DNA of 9,235 nucleotides from CAZNMF01 sp964573795 (GTDB lineage: Bacteria; Acidobacteriota; Vicinamibacteria; Vicinamibacterales; SCN-69-37): NCBI GenBank assembly GCA_964573795.1, contig CAZNMF010000032.1, positions 1 to 9,235 on the forward strand, written 5' to 3'. Shown here in pieces: positions 1 through 6,748 of the stretch. The stretch's first letter is position 1; each line of letters opens with the position of its first letter. The notes beneath the pieces are model-generated. The model worked only from the letters and a program-made list of their open reading frames with translations. It ran no database searches and was not told the origin of the DNA. Position numbers and translations under genes: made by a program.

Positions 1-1
1 C

Positions 2-412
2 GACGACAAAGGGCGGCTCAAGCTCCCGAGCGCATTCAAGGCGTTCGTGGAGGAGCAGCACGGGTCGGGGCTGTACGTCACGAGCCTCACGGGCGACTCC
101 GTTCTGATCTATCCGATGCCGGTCTGGCTCGAGGTCGAGCAGCGCTTGGAGCGCATGCCCGCTCAGCACCCGGCACGCAAGAAGTTTCTCGACCGCGTCA
201 ACTACTACGGTCAGGTCGTCGAGTTTGACACACAAGGCCGGGTCGGGATCGCCCCGCGTCTGCGCGACACGGCCGGCATGACCGGAGACGTCGACGTGCT
301 CGGGCAAGTGGACTTTCTCGAAGTGTGGAACCACGACCGCTTCCTCTCGAAGCTCCAGCGCGAGCCGTTCACGGATGACGATGCCCGGGCGCTCGCCGAG
401 TTCGGGATTTGA
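2..412 (+). CDS. mraZ: MraZ, transcriptional regulator of the dcw operon (5' partial)
   Basis: The reading frame is open from base 2 and gives 136 residues up to TGA at 410-412. Two SpoVT/AbrB-type half-repeats are visible. The first opens at the window edge with DDKGRLKLPSAF, and the second is FDTQGRVGIAPRLRD about 70 residues later, followed by VDVLGQVDFLEVW. This matches the duplicated DxxGR signature of MraZ. By comparison with E. coli MraZ, only about 9-10 N-terminal residues are missing, so the true start lies just outside the window; the in-frame GTG at 47 is inside the first domain and is not the start. In characterised bacteria MraZ forms a ring-shaped oligomer that binds direct repeats upstream of its own gene and controls the dcw operon; that site is not in this window. 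The 3' end overlaps rsmH. Confidence 0.93.
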   Translation, partial: DDKGRLKLPSAFKAFVEEQHGSGLYVTSLTGDSVLIYPMPVWLEVEQRLERMPAQHPARKKFLDRVNYYGQVVEFDTQGRVGIAPRLRDTAGMTGDVDVLGQVDFLEVWNHDRFLSKLQREPFTDDDARALAEFGI

Positions 413-1295
413 GCCGTCGCACGAGCCGGTGCTCGTGGCGGAAGTGGTCGAGTGGCTCCGGCCGCGCGCCGACGGGGTGTACGTCGACGGCACGCTCGGG
501 CTCGGTGGGCACACGCGCGCGTTGATCGGCGCCGGCGCGGGACGCGTGATCGGCATCGATCGGGACGCGGACGCGATCGCCGAAGCGCGGCGGCGGCTCG
601 CGGACGCCGCCGATCGCATCGTGTTCGTGCACGACGATTATCGGCGCGTGGCCGACGTGCTGGCGGCGGAAGGGCTGACGGAGGTCCAGGGCATGGTGGT
701 CGACCTTGGCGTGTCCTCGATGCAGCTCGACGAGCCGGCGCGCGGGTTCAGCTTCCGGCAGGCGGGGCCGCTCGACATGCGCATGGACCGCACGCGCGGC
801 CTGACGCTGGCCGAGCGGCTTGCCGACGTCACGGACACGGAGCTGGCCGACGTGATCTGGCAGTACGGCGACGAGCGCCATTCGCGGCGGATTGCGCGGG
901 CGATCGTCGCCGCGCGCGATCGAGGCGCGCTCGCCGACACCGGCGCGCTCGCGGCCGTCGTCCGGCGCGCTGCGGGCGGGAAGGGCTGGCAGCGGATCGA
1001 TCCGGCGACGCGCACGTTCCAGGCGCTGCGCCTGTGGGTGAACGACGAGCCGGGCGGCGTGCAGGGATGGCTGGATGCGGCGCCGCGCTGTCTCGCGCGC
1101 GGCGCGCGGCTCGCCGTCATCGCGTTTCATTCGATCGAGGACCGCGCCGTCAAGCAGCGCTTTCGCGCGCTGGCGGCCGAGCACGAGGCGTTTCTCGTCG
1201 CGACGCGGCGTCCGGTGACGCCCGGCGACGAGGAATGCGCCCGCAATCCGCGCGCGCGCAGCGCGCGCCTTCGTGTGCTGGAGAGGGTGGCATGA
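375..1295 (+). CDS. rsmH: RsmH (MraW), 16S rRNA (cytosine(1402)-N(4))-methyltransferase
   Basis: RsmH is a SAM-dependent enzyme that N4-methylates C1402 of 16S rRNA in the ribosomal P site. The 306-residue product carries the full family signature: the SAM-binding loop DGTLGLGGHT (residues 38-47), GIDRD (60-64), DLGVSSMQLD from D110 followed by GFSFRQAGPLDMRMD, the YGDERHSRRIARAI segment, FQALRLWVN, FHSIEDR (251-257) and a C-terminal ARSARLRVLER. The start is uncertain. ATG 375 and ATG 381 are both in frame, both lie inside the end of mraZ, and neither has a clear Shine-Dalgarno sequence. No later start fits, because the conserved HEPVLVAEV begins at residue 16. The long overlap suggests translation coupled to mraZ. 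The 3' end overlaps ftsL by ATGA (1292-1295). Confidence 0.95.
   Translation: MTMPGRSPSSGFEPSHEPVLVAEVVEWLRPRADGVYVDGTLGLGGHTRALIGAGAGRVIGIDRDADAIAEARRRLADAADRIVFVHDDYRRVADVLAAEGLTEVQGMVVDLGVSSMQLDEPARGFSFRQAGPLDMRMDRTRGLTLAERLADVTDTELADVIWQYGDERHSRRIARAIVAARDRGALADTGALAAVVRRAAGGKGWQRIDPATRTFQALRLWVNDEPGGVQGWLDAAPRCLARGARLAVIAFHSIEDRAVKQRFRALAAEHEAFLVATRRPVTPGDEECARNPRARSARLRVLERVA
1250..1268 (+). repeat. Alternating GC tract able to form an 8-bp hairpin
   Basis: Two GCGCGCGC arms (1250-1257 and 1261-1268) flank a 3-base loop at the end of rsmH. The tract codes for the ARSAR part of the protein, so it may simply reflect Arg/Ala codon use. It lies 12 bases before the ftsL ribosome site and is the only short perfect GC hairpin I noted near a gene start. 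It has no T-run and is not a terminator. Confidence 0.35.
1281..1287 (+). promoter_or_regulatory. Ribosome binding site of ftsL
   Basis: GAGAGGG lies four bases before ATG 1292, within the last codons of rsmH. It supports this start against other in-frame codons and fits reinitiation at the ATGA overlap. Confidence 0.6.
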
Positions 1296-1681
1296 ACAGC
1301 ATCGATCTCGAGTACGCCGTCAAGACGGACGTTCGCAACAATCCGATCCAGCGCGAGGCCGACGGCCGCCATGGCCGCGATCTGCGCCGGTTGCTGCTGC
1401 TCGCGATGCTCATCGTCGCGATGTTGCTGTTCTCCGTCCGGCAGCGCAGCACGATGGATCTGACGGGCTACCGGATCGAGCAGCTTCGGAGCGATCGCGC
1501 GGACGAGCAGAGCAAGAATCGCCAGCTGCGCCTGAACCTCGAGGCGCTGCGCGCGCCGCAGCAGATCGAGCCGCGCGCCGCGGCGCTCGGTCTCCGCCGG
1601 CCGTCGCTCGCCGACACGGTCGTGATCGAGCGGGCGCATGCGGCGTCGCCCTCGGGCGCCATCGTCGCGCAGGCGCGTTGA
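1292..1681 (+). CDS. ftsL: FtsL-like septal division protein
   Basis: The product is 129 residues and is identified mainly by architecture and position. It has a basic cytoplasmic N-terminus of about 33 residues ending in RDLRRL, one transmembrane segment (about 34-49, LLLLAMLIVAMLLFSV), then a charged, leucine-containing helical stretch (about 55-95) likely to form a coiled coil, and a short tail. FtsL family proteins are small bitopic proteins that, with FtsB/DivIC and FtsQ/DivIB, link the division machinery to FtsW and FtsI. Sequence conservation is low, so no diagnostic residue can be cited. Placement between rsmH and ftsI is the standard ftsL position, and the length is close to that of E. 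coli FtsL. ATG 1292 has a good ribosome site (GAGAGGG at 1281-1287) and overlaps the rsmH stop as ATGA. The gap to ftsI is 8 bases. Confidence 0.82.
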   Translation: MNSIDLEYAVKTDVRNNPIQREADGRHGRDLRRLLLLAMLIVAMLLFSVRQRSTMDLTGYRIEQLRSDRADEQSKNRQLRLNLEALRAPQQIEPRAAALGLRRPSLADTVVIERAHAASPSGAIVAQAR

Positions 1682-1683
1682 GG
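1680..1683 (+). promoter_or_regulatory. Ribosome binding site of ftsI
   Basis: GAGG lies six bases before ATG 1690 and overlaps the ftsL stop codon. It favours 1690 over the in-frame ATG at 1750, which has no such sequence before it and would remove 20 residues of the cytoplasmic tail. Confidence 0.55.
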
Positions 1684-1689
1684 CGAGCC

Positions 1690-3819
1690 ATGGCGAAGCG
1701 CTGGACGCCACGCACGCTCTTCCGGCTCGGCCGGGCCGTCGTCGATCGCATGGAGCCGATCGATCCGTTCCCGGCCGACGAACGGCCCGATCGCACGCCC
1801 GACGCCGCGTGGCGGCCGATCGTCAAGCGCCGCGCGCTCTGCGCGCTGGCGTTTCTGGCGGTGTGGGCGGTCACGCTCGAGGCGCGGCTCGTCATGCTGC
1901 AGGTCGTGCAGCACGACTCCCGGCTCGCGGAGGCGATCGCGCAGCAGGAATCGGAGATTCGTCCCGAAGCCCCACGCGGGGACATCCTCGATCGCGACGG
2001 GCGCCTGATGGCGTACTCCGTCGACGCCGATTCGATCGTCGCCGATCCGTCGCTGATCGAGCCGTCGGAGCGGCGGAAGACCGCCGACGCGATCTGCGAC
2101 GCGCTGCGCGACTGCACGCGCAAGGATCGCGAGGAGCTCGTCCGGACGCTGTCGAGCCGCAAGCGCTTCGTCTACGTGCGCCGTTCGCGCACCGTGCTGC
2201 CGGACCAGGTCGCGCGCGTCGACGCGCTCGGCCTGCCCGGCATCCTGCTGCGGACCGAGCCGCGACGCTACTATCCGTACGCCGAGCTGGCCGCGCACGT
2301 CCTCGGGTTCGTCGGCCTCGACAACACGGGACAGGCCGGCGTCGAGTACTCGTTCGATCAGGACGTTCAGGGCCAGGCGGGCCTCGCGCGCGTGCAGGTG
2401 GACGCGCACGGACGGCGTCTGGACACCGTCGTCGAACGGCCGCCGGTGCCCGGCGCGACGGTCGAGCTGACGATCGACGTCAATCTGCAGTACATCGCCG
2501 AGCGCGAGCTCAAGGCGGGCGTCGAGGCGAATCACGCGCGCGGAGGCACCGCGCTCATCATGGATCCGCGGACCGGCGAGATCCTCGCGCTCGCCAACTA
2601 CCCGACGTTCAACCCGAACATCGCGAGCCGTTTCAGCCTGGACGCGCTGCGCAATCGCGCGATCACCGACGTCTACGAGCCGGGATCGACCTTCAAGATC
2701 GTGACGGCCTCCGCCGCGCTCGAGAACCACATCGTCCGGCCGTTCGATCTGATCGACACGAACCCCGGCTACGTCTCGGTGGCCGGGCGCAGCCGCCCGA
2801 TCTACGACACGCACCGCAACGGCGTGATTCCGTTCATCGACGTCATCGTGAAGTCGAGCAATGTTGGCGCAGTGAAAGTCGGCTTGCGCACCGGCGCGGC
2901 GCTGATGACGACCTACGTGCATCGCTTCGGCTTTGGCCAGCAGCTTGCACCCGATTTGCCCGGCGGCAGCCGCGGGTTGTGGAACGCGGCGAACTTGACG
3001 GAAAGCGGGCTCGCGTCGGTGTCGATGGGCTATCAGGTCAGCGTCACGCCCCTGCAGATGGTGACCGCCGCCAGCGCCGTCGCCAACGGCGGCACGTTGA
3101 TGGAGCCGCACATCGTGCGCGCCGTGACTCGCAACGGCGTGCGCGACGCGATCGCGCCGAAGGCGCTGCACCGGGCGATCGAGCCGGACACGGCGGCCGA
3201 GCTGACGACGATGATGGAAGGCGTCGTCGAGCGCGGCACGGCGACCATGGCGAAGATCGCCGGATACTCGATCGCCGGCAAGACCGGGACGGCGCATCGC
3301 ATCGTCAATGGCCGGTACTCGGACTCCGAGTACAACGCGTCGTTCGTCGGCTTCATTCCCTCGCGGCATCCCGTCTACACGATCCTCGTCGTGATCGACA
3401 CGCCGCGCGCCGGCTCGTACTACGGCGGCCCGGTGGCCGGGCCGATCTTCAAGCGCATCGCGGAAGCGGCGCTACAGCATGCAGGCGTGCCGCCGACGGA
3501 GAGCCCCGAGCCGCCCGTGCTCGTGCCCGCGGCGCCAGAGCCGATGCCCGCGCAGTGGCAGCGCGTGCGCGTGACGTCGCTGCCTCTGCAGCCGCAGCCA
3601 ACCGATGGTCCCGCGGTCATGCCCGACCTGCGCGGCGCGAGCGGCCGCGAGGCGATGCGCACGCTCGGCGCGATCGGGCTGACCCCACGCATCAGCGGAT
3701 CGGGGTTCGTCGTCCGGCAATCGCCGGAGCCGGGCGTTCCCGTCGACGCCGGCGGCCAGGCGATTGTCGAGCTGCGGCGGGATGCCGGCCGCGCGACGTC
3801 CATCGAGGCGAACCCATGA
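1690..3819 (+). CDS. ftsI: FtsI/PBP3-type class B penicillin-binding protein with C-terminal PASTA domain
   Basis: This septal peptidoglycan DD-transpeptidase has 709 residues. In order it has a cytoplasmic N-tail of about 45 residues, one transmembrane anchor (about 49-63), and the class B dimerisation domain beginning near RGDILDRDG (from R96). The transpeptidase domain carries all three catalytic motifs: STFK (S333 nucleophile, K336), SSN (389-391) and KTGT (531-534). A proline-rich linker (about 597-640) follows, then one PASTA domain (about 641-698, VMPDLRGASGREAMRTLG...). The family cross-links septal wall in complex with FtsW and FtsL. The protein is longer than E. coli FtsI (588 residues), mainly because of the PASTA domain, an arrangement known from SpoVD and PBP2B of Bacillus. 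ATG 1690 has GAGG at 1680-1683 upstream. The end overlaps murE by ATGA (3816-3819). The motifs give no reason to think it inactive. Confidence 0.95.
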   Translation: MAKRWTPRTLFRLGRAVVDRMEPIDPFPADERPDRTPDAAWRPIVKRRALCALAFLAVWAVTLEARLVMLQVVQHDSRLAEAIAQQESEIRPEAPRGDILDRDGRLMAYSVDADSIVADPSLIEPSERRKTADAICDALRDCTRKDREELVRTLSSRKRFVYVRRSRTVLPDQVARVDALGLPGILLRTEPRRYYPYAELAAHVLGFVGLDNTGQAGVEYSFDQDVQGQAGLARVQVDAHGRRLDTVVERPPVPGATVELTIDVNLQYIAERELKAGVEANHARGGTALIMDPRTGEILALANYPTFNPNIASRFSLDALRNRAITDVYEPGSTFKIVTASAALENHIVRPFDLIDTNPGYVSVAGRSRPIYDTHRNGVIPFIDVIVKSSNVGAVKVGLRTGAALMTTYVHRFGFGQQLAPDLPGGSRGLWNAANLTESGLASVSMGYQVSVTPLQMVTAASAVANGGTLMEPHIVRAVTRNGVRDAIAPKALHRAIEPDTAAELTTMMEGVVERGTATMAKIAGYSIAGKTGTAHRIVNGRYSDSEYNASFVGFIPSRHPVYTILVVIDTPRAGSYYGGPVAGPIFKRIAEAALQHAGVPPTESPEPPVLVPAAPEPMPAQWQRVRVTSLPLQPQPTDGPAVMPDLRGASGREAMRTLGAIGLTPRISGSGFVVRQSPEPGVPVDAGGQAIVELRRDAGRATSIEANP
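3805..3808 (+). promoter_or_regulatory. Ribosome binding site of murE
   Basis: GAGG lies seven bases before ATG 3816, inside the end of ftsI. It supports translation of murE from the ATGA overlap. Confidence 0.5.
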
Positions 3820-5348
3820 CGCTGGCCGAGCTGGTGGCGTCCGCTCGGACGCTCGCCGCCGATTCGGCCGCGCGGATCGCGCAGGCCGGGCGCGGCGATA
3901 CGCCGGTCACCGTCGTGGCGCACGACTCGCGCGCGGTGTCTCGCGGCGCGGTGTTCGTGGCCATTCCCGGCCATCGCGCCGACGGCGCGCGCTTCGCCGC
4001 CGACGCGATCGCGCGCGGTGCGATCGCGATCGTCGCCGAGACGCCTGCCGCCGCAGAGACGCCGGTGCCCTGGCTGATGACGTCGGACGCCCGTCTCGCG
4101 CTGGCCGATCTGGCGGCGATCGTCCACGGGCATCCGAGCGAGGAGCTGACGCTCGTCGGCGTCACCGGCACCAACGGCAAGACGACAACGACATATCTGC
4201 TGGCGTCGGTGTTCGACGCGGCTGGGCTGCCATGCGGCCGGCTCGGCACCGTAACCGTCAAGGTCGGTCCGTCGCCGGCCGACGAGCGCGACGCGCTGCA
4301 CACGACGCCGGAGGCGTCGGACGTGCAGCGGCTGCTGCGCGAGATGCGGGCCAAGGGATGCCAGGCGTGCGCGATGGAAGTGTCGTCGCACGCGCTGGCG
4401 CTGCGCCGCGTCGAGCACCTGCGCTTCGCGGCCGCGGTCTTCACCAACCTGACGCGCGACCACCTCGACTTTCACGGTGATATGCAGCAGTACTTCGCGG
4501 CCAAGAAGCGGCTGTTCGAGATGCTGCCCGCCGGCGCGCCGGCCATCGTCAACGCCGACGATCCGCGGGGCGTCGAGCTCGCGGGCGCGCTGCCGCGCGT
4601 CGTGACATACGCCATCGATCACGCCGCCGACGTGCGCGCGACGAACGTCGAGTACACGCTCGAGGGACTGGCGTTCGACGTCCGGACGCCGGATCGCACG
4701 CTGTCGATCCGATCGCCGCTCGTCGGGCGGCCGAACGTCTACAACATCCTCGCGGCCGCGGCGGCCGCGCTCGCGCTGGACCTGCCGGCGCAGGCGATCG
4801 AGCGCGGCATCGCGGCGCTCGAGCACGTGCCCGGACGCTTCCAGATCGTCTCGACCAGCGCGGACGACGTCCGCGTCGTCGTCGACTACGCGCACACGGA
4901 CGATGCGCTGAAGAACTTGCTCGAGACCGCGCGGCCGCTGGCGGCGGGACGGCTGATCACGGTGTTCGGCTGCGGCGGCGATCGCGATCGCACCAAGCGG
5001 CCGCTGATGGGCGCCGTCGCCGCCAGGCTGAGCGATCTGGTCGTGCTGACGTCGGACAACCCGCGATCGGAAGATCCCGTGCGCATCATCGACGAGATCG
5101 TGCGCGGGCTCGCGCCGACGCCGGAGCCCGGCGGGCCGAAGCGGCCGCGGACGCCGTACGTCATCGAAGTCGATCGGCGCCGCGCCATCGAACAGGCGAT
5201 TCGTATGGCGAAGCCCGGCGATCTCGTCCTGATTGCCGGCAAGGGCCACGAGACATATCAGGTCATCGGCGATCGCACGCTGCCGTTCAGCGATGTCGAC
5301 GTCGCCCGCGCCGCGCTGGGTCATCGGCGCGCCGCTTCCAACGTGTGA
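3816..5348 (+). CDS. murE: MurE, UDP-MurNAc-L-Ala-D-Glu:meso-diaminopimelate ligase
   Basis: This cytoplasmic ATP-dependent ligase adds the third stem-peptide residue. It has 510 residues, slightly longer than E. coli MurE. Visible motifs are the N-terminal UDP-binding region with HDSRAVSRGAVFVAI, the ATP loop GVTGTNGKTTTT (115-126), TTPE (163-166), MEVSSHAL, NLTRDHLDFHG, and YFAAK, whose K230 aligns with the carbamylated lysine. Further on come GRPNVYNILAA, DYAHTDDAL (357-365), GCGGDRDRTKR, DNPRSEDP (D414-R417) and GKGHE (475-479). Arg in DNPR is the known determinant for meso-diaminopimelate, since lysine-type enzymes differ there, so mDAP peptidoglycan is predicted. DYAHTDDAL has Asp where E. 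coli has Pro; I read this as lineage variation. ATG 3816 is supported by GAGG at 3805-3808 and overlaps the ftsI stop. The murE stop overlaps the proposed murF GTG. Confidence 0.96.
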   Translation: MTLAELVASARTLAADSAARIAQAGRGDTPVTVVAHDSRAVSRGAVFVAIPGHRADGARFAADAIARGAIAIVAETPAAAETPVPWLMTSDARLALADLAAIVHGHPSEELTLVGVTGTNGKTTTTYLLASVFDAAGLPCGRLGTVTVKVGPSPADERDALHTTPEASDVQRLLREMRAKGCQACAMEVSSHALALRRVEHLRFAAAVFTNLTRDHLDFHGDMQQYFAAKKRLFEMLPAGAPAIVNADDPRGVELAGALPRVVTYAIDHAADVRATNVEYTLEGLAFDVRTPDRTLSIRSPLVGRPNVYNILAAAAAALALDLPAQAIERGIAALEHVPGRFQIVSTSADDVRVVVDYAHTDDALKNLLETARPLAAGRLITVFGCGGDRDRTKRPLMGAVAARLSDLVVLTSDNPRSEDPVRIIDEIVRGLAPTPEPGGPKRPRTPYVIEVDRRRAIEQAIRMAKPGDLVLIAGKGHETYQVIGDRTLPFSDVDVARAALGHRRAASNV

Positions 5349-6748
5349 CGTCCGCCGTGAGCACCGTGATCGTGACGGCAGCGCTGGTCGCCGAGGCGAC
5401 CGGAGGACGGATCGTGGCAGGCACGCCCGCCGCGGTGTTCGATGGCGTGTCGACGGACACCCGCGCGCTCGCGCCCGGCACGCTGTTCATCGCGCTGCGG
5501 GGCGAGCGCTTCGACGCGCACGCGTTTCTGTCGCAGGCGCTGGCCGGCGGCGCCGCGGGCCTGCTCGTCGAGACGCCGCCCGTCGACGCGGGGCGGGCGA
5601 CGGTGATCGTCGTGCCGGACACCCTACGGGCGCTGCAGGCGCTGGCGCGGACGATTCGACGCGCGTCGGGCGCGCGCGTGGTGGCGATCACCGGCAGCGC
5701 GGGCAAGACGACGACGAAGGAAGTGACGGCGAACCTGCTCGAAGCGCGGTATCGCGTGTATCGCAACCGCGGCAATCTCAACAATCACATCGGGCTGCCG
5801 CTGTCGCTGATCGATCTGCGCCACGGGCCCGACGTCGCCGTCGTCGAGCTCGGCATGAACCACGCGGGCGAGATCCGCACGCTCGTCGAGATCGCGGAGC
5901 CCGACGTGCGCGTCTGGACGAACGTCGGCGACGCGCACATCGGGTACTTCGGATCGCGCGACGCCGTCGCCGAGGCGAAGGCGGAGGTGCTCGAGCACGC
6001 AACGGCCGACACGGTCGTCGTCGCCAACGCCGACGATCCGCTCGTCATGGCGCACGTGTCGCGCGCGCGCGTCCGGCGGCTGACGTTCGGCGAGTCGGCG
6101 GCCGCGGACGTGCGCGCGACCGGGATCGTCGATCGCGGCTTCGACGGCGTCTCCGCCGACGTCTCGACGCCTGCCGGTCCGTTGCACGTGCGCGTGCCCC
6201 TGCCGGGCCGCGCGCATCTGTCGAACGTGCTCGCCGCCGTGACGGTTGCGGTCGACCTGCGCGTCGATCGTCGGGCCATCGAGGCGCGCGTTGCGGCGCT
6301 CGCGCCCGTCGCGCGGCGCGGTGCGTCGACGCGATTGCCCGACGGCACGCGCGTGGTCGACGACTCGTACAACGCGAGCCCGGCGGCGACGATGGCCGCG
6401 CTGCGGGCGCTCGCGGCGACGCCGACGTCCGGCCGCCGCATCGCCGTGCTCGGCGACATGCTCGAGCTGGGCGATTCATCGAATGCGCTGCATCGCGCCT
6501 GCGGGCGTGCCGCCGCAGAGGCGGGCGTCGACGTGCTCGTCGCGATCGGCGGCGACGATGCCGACGCACTTGCCGCCGGCGCGCGCGAGGGCGGGCTCGG
6601 CACCGATCGCATCCACCGCTTCGTGGACAGCCGTCAGGCAGCCGACGCCGTCGCAGCGCTCGTCGCGCCTGGCGACTTGGTGCTCGTCAAGGGCTCGCGC
6701 GGCACGCGTACGGATCTCGTCGTCGATCGGCTGAAGGAGGTGGCGTAG
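5345..6748 (+). CDS. murF: MurF, UDP-MurNAc-tripeptide:D-alanyl-D-alanine ligase
   Basis: MurF completes the UDP-MurNAc-pentapeptide by adding D-Ala-D-Ala, using ATP, in the cytoplasm. The 467-residue frame shows VSTDTRALAPGTLFIAL and GERFDAHAF in the N-domain, the ATP loop GSAGKT (117-122) followed by TTKEV, the MurF-specific NRGNLNNHIG (141-150), ELGMNHAGE (from E168), DDSYNASP (339-346), LGDMLELGD and a C-terminal VLVKGSRGTRTDLV. NRGNLNNHIG and DDSYNASP separate it from the other Mur ligases. The start is uncertain: GTG 5345 forms a GTGA overlap with the murE stop, but GTG codons at 5357, 5366 and 5372 are also in frame and none has a good Shine-Dalgarno sequence. Matching the E. coli N-terminus would favour 5357 or 5366. 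The stop TAG shares its last base with the mraY GTG. Confidence 0.95.
   Translation: MTSAVSTVIVTAALVAEATGGRIVAGTPAAVFDGVSTDTRALAPGTLFIALRGERFDAHAFLSQALAGGAAGLLVETPPVDAGRATVIVVPDTLRALQALARTIRRASGARVVAITGSAGKTTTKEVTANLLEARYRVYRNRGNLNNHIGLPLSLIDLRHGPDVAVVELGMNHAGEIRTLVEIAEPDVRVWTNVGDAHIGYFGSRDAVAEAKAEVLEHATADTVVVANADDPLVMAHVSRARVRRLTFGESAAADVRATGIVDRGFDGVSADVSTPAGPLHVRVPLPGRAHLSNVLAAVTVAVDLRVDRRAIEARVAALAPVARRGASTRLPDGTRVVDDSYNASPAATMAALRALAATPTSGRRIAVLGDMLELGDSSNALHRACGRAAAEAGVDVLVAIGGDDADALAAGAREGGLGTDRIHRFVDSRQAADAVAALVAPGDLVLVKGSRGTRTDLVVDRLKEVA
6734..6740 (+). promoter_or_regulatory. Strong ribosome binding site of mraY
   Basis: AAGGAGG is the best Shine-Dalgarno match in the window and lies seven bases before GTG 6748. 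It encodes the end of MurF (KEV) at the same time. It decides the mraY start and may partly compensate for the weak GTG codon. Confidence 0.8.

Noticed and set aside
916..960. Short direct repeat GGCGCGCTCGC in rsmH
   Set aside because: It encodes two nearby Gly-Ala-Leu-Ala segments with the same preferred codons; there is no sign of a mobile or regulatory repeat.
452..1291. Upstream extension of the ftsL frame through rsmH
   Set aside because: The extension is Arg/Ala-rich noise within rsmH. The ftsL start at 1292 has its own ribosome site and gives the expected small bitopic protein.
1682..1689. Possible promoter or terminator between ftsL and ftsI
   Set aside because: The gap is only 8 bases and is taken up by the spacer of the ftsI ribosome site; no hairpin with a T-run is present.
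1468..3369. Long open frame on the - strand (633 codons) opposite ftsL and ftsI
   Set aside because: Its translation is rich in Arg, Asp, Val and His with no family motif, and it lies antisense to a gene with all catalytic motifs. High-GC coding DNA leaves long open frames on the opposite strand.
1638..3815. Upstream extension of the murE frame through ftsI, suggesting a giant fusion protein
   Set aside because: The extension has no motif and overlaps a complete ftsI. The MurE N-domain begins normally after ATG 3816.
3420..5324. Long open frame on the - strand (634 codons) opposite murE
   Set aside because: Same low-complexity Arg/Asp-rich composition, no recognisable domain, fully antisense to murE and the end of ftsI.
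5233..6747. Upstream extension of the mraY frame through murF
   Set aside because: Arg-rich shadow of murF; the strong ribosome site at 6734-6740 and the MraY N-terminus fix the start at 6748.
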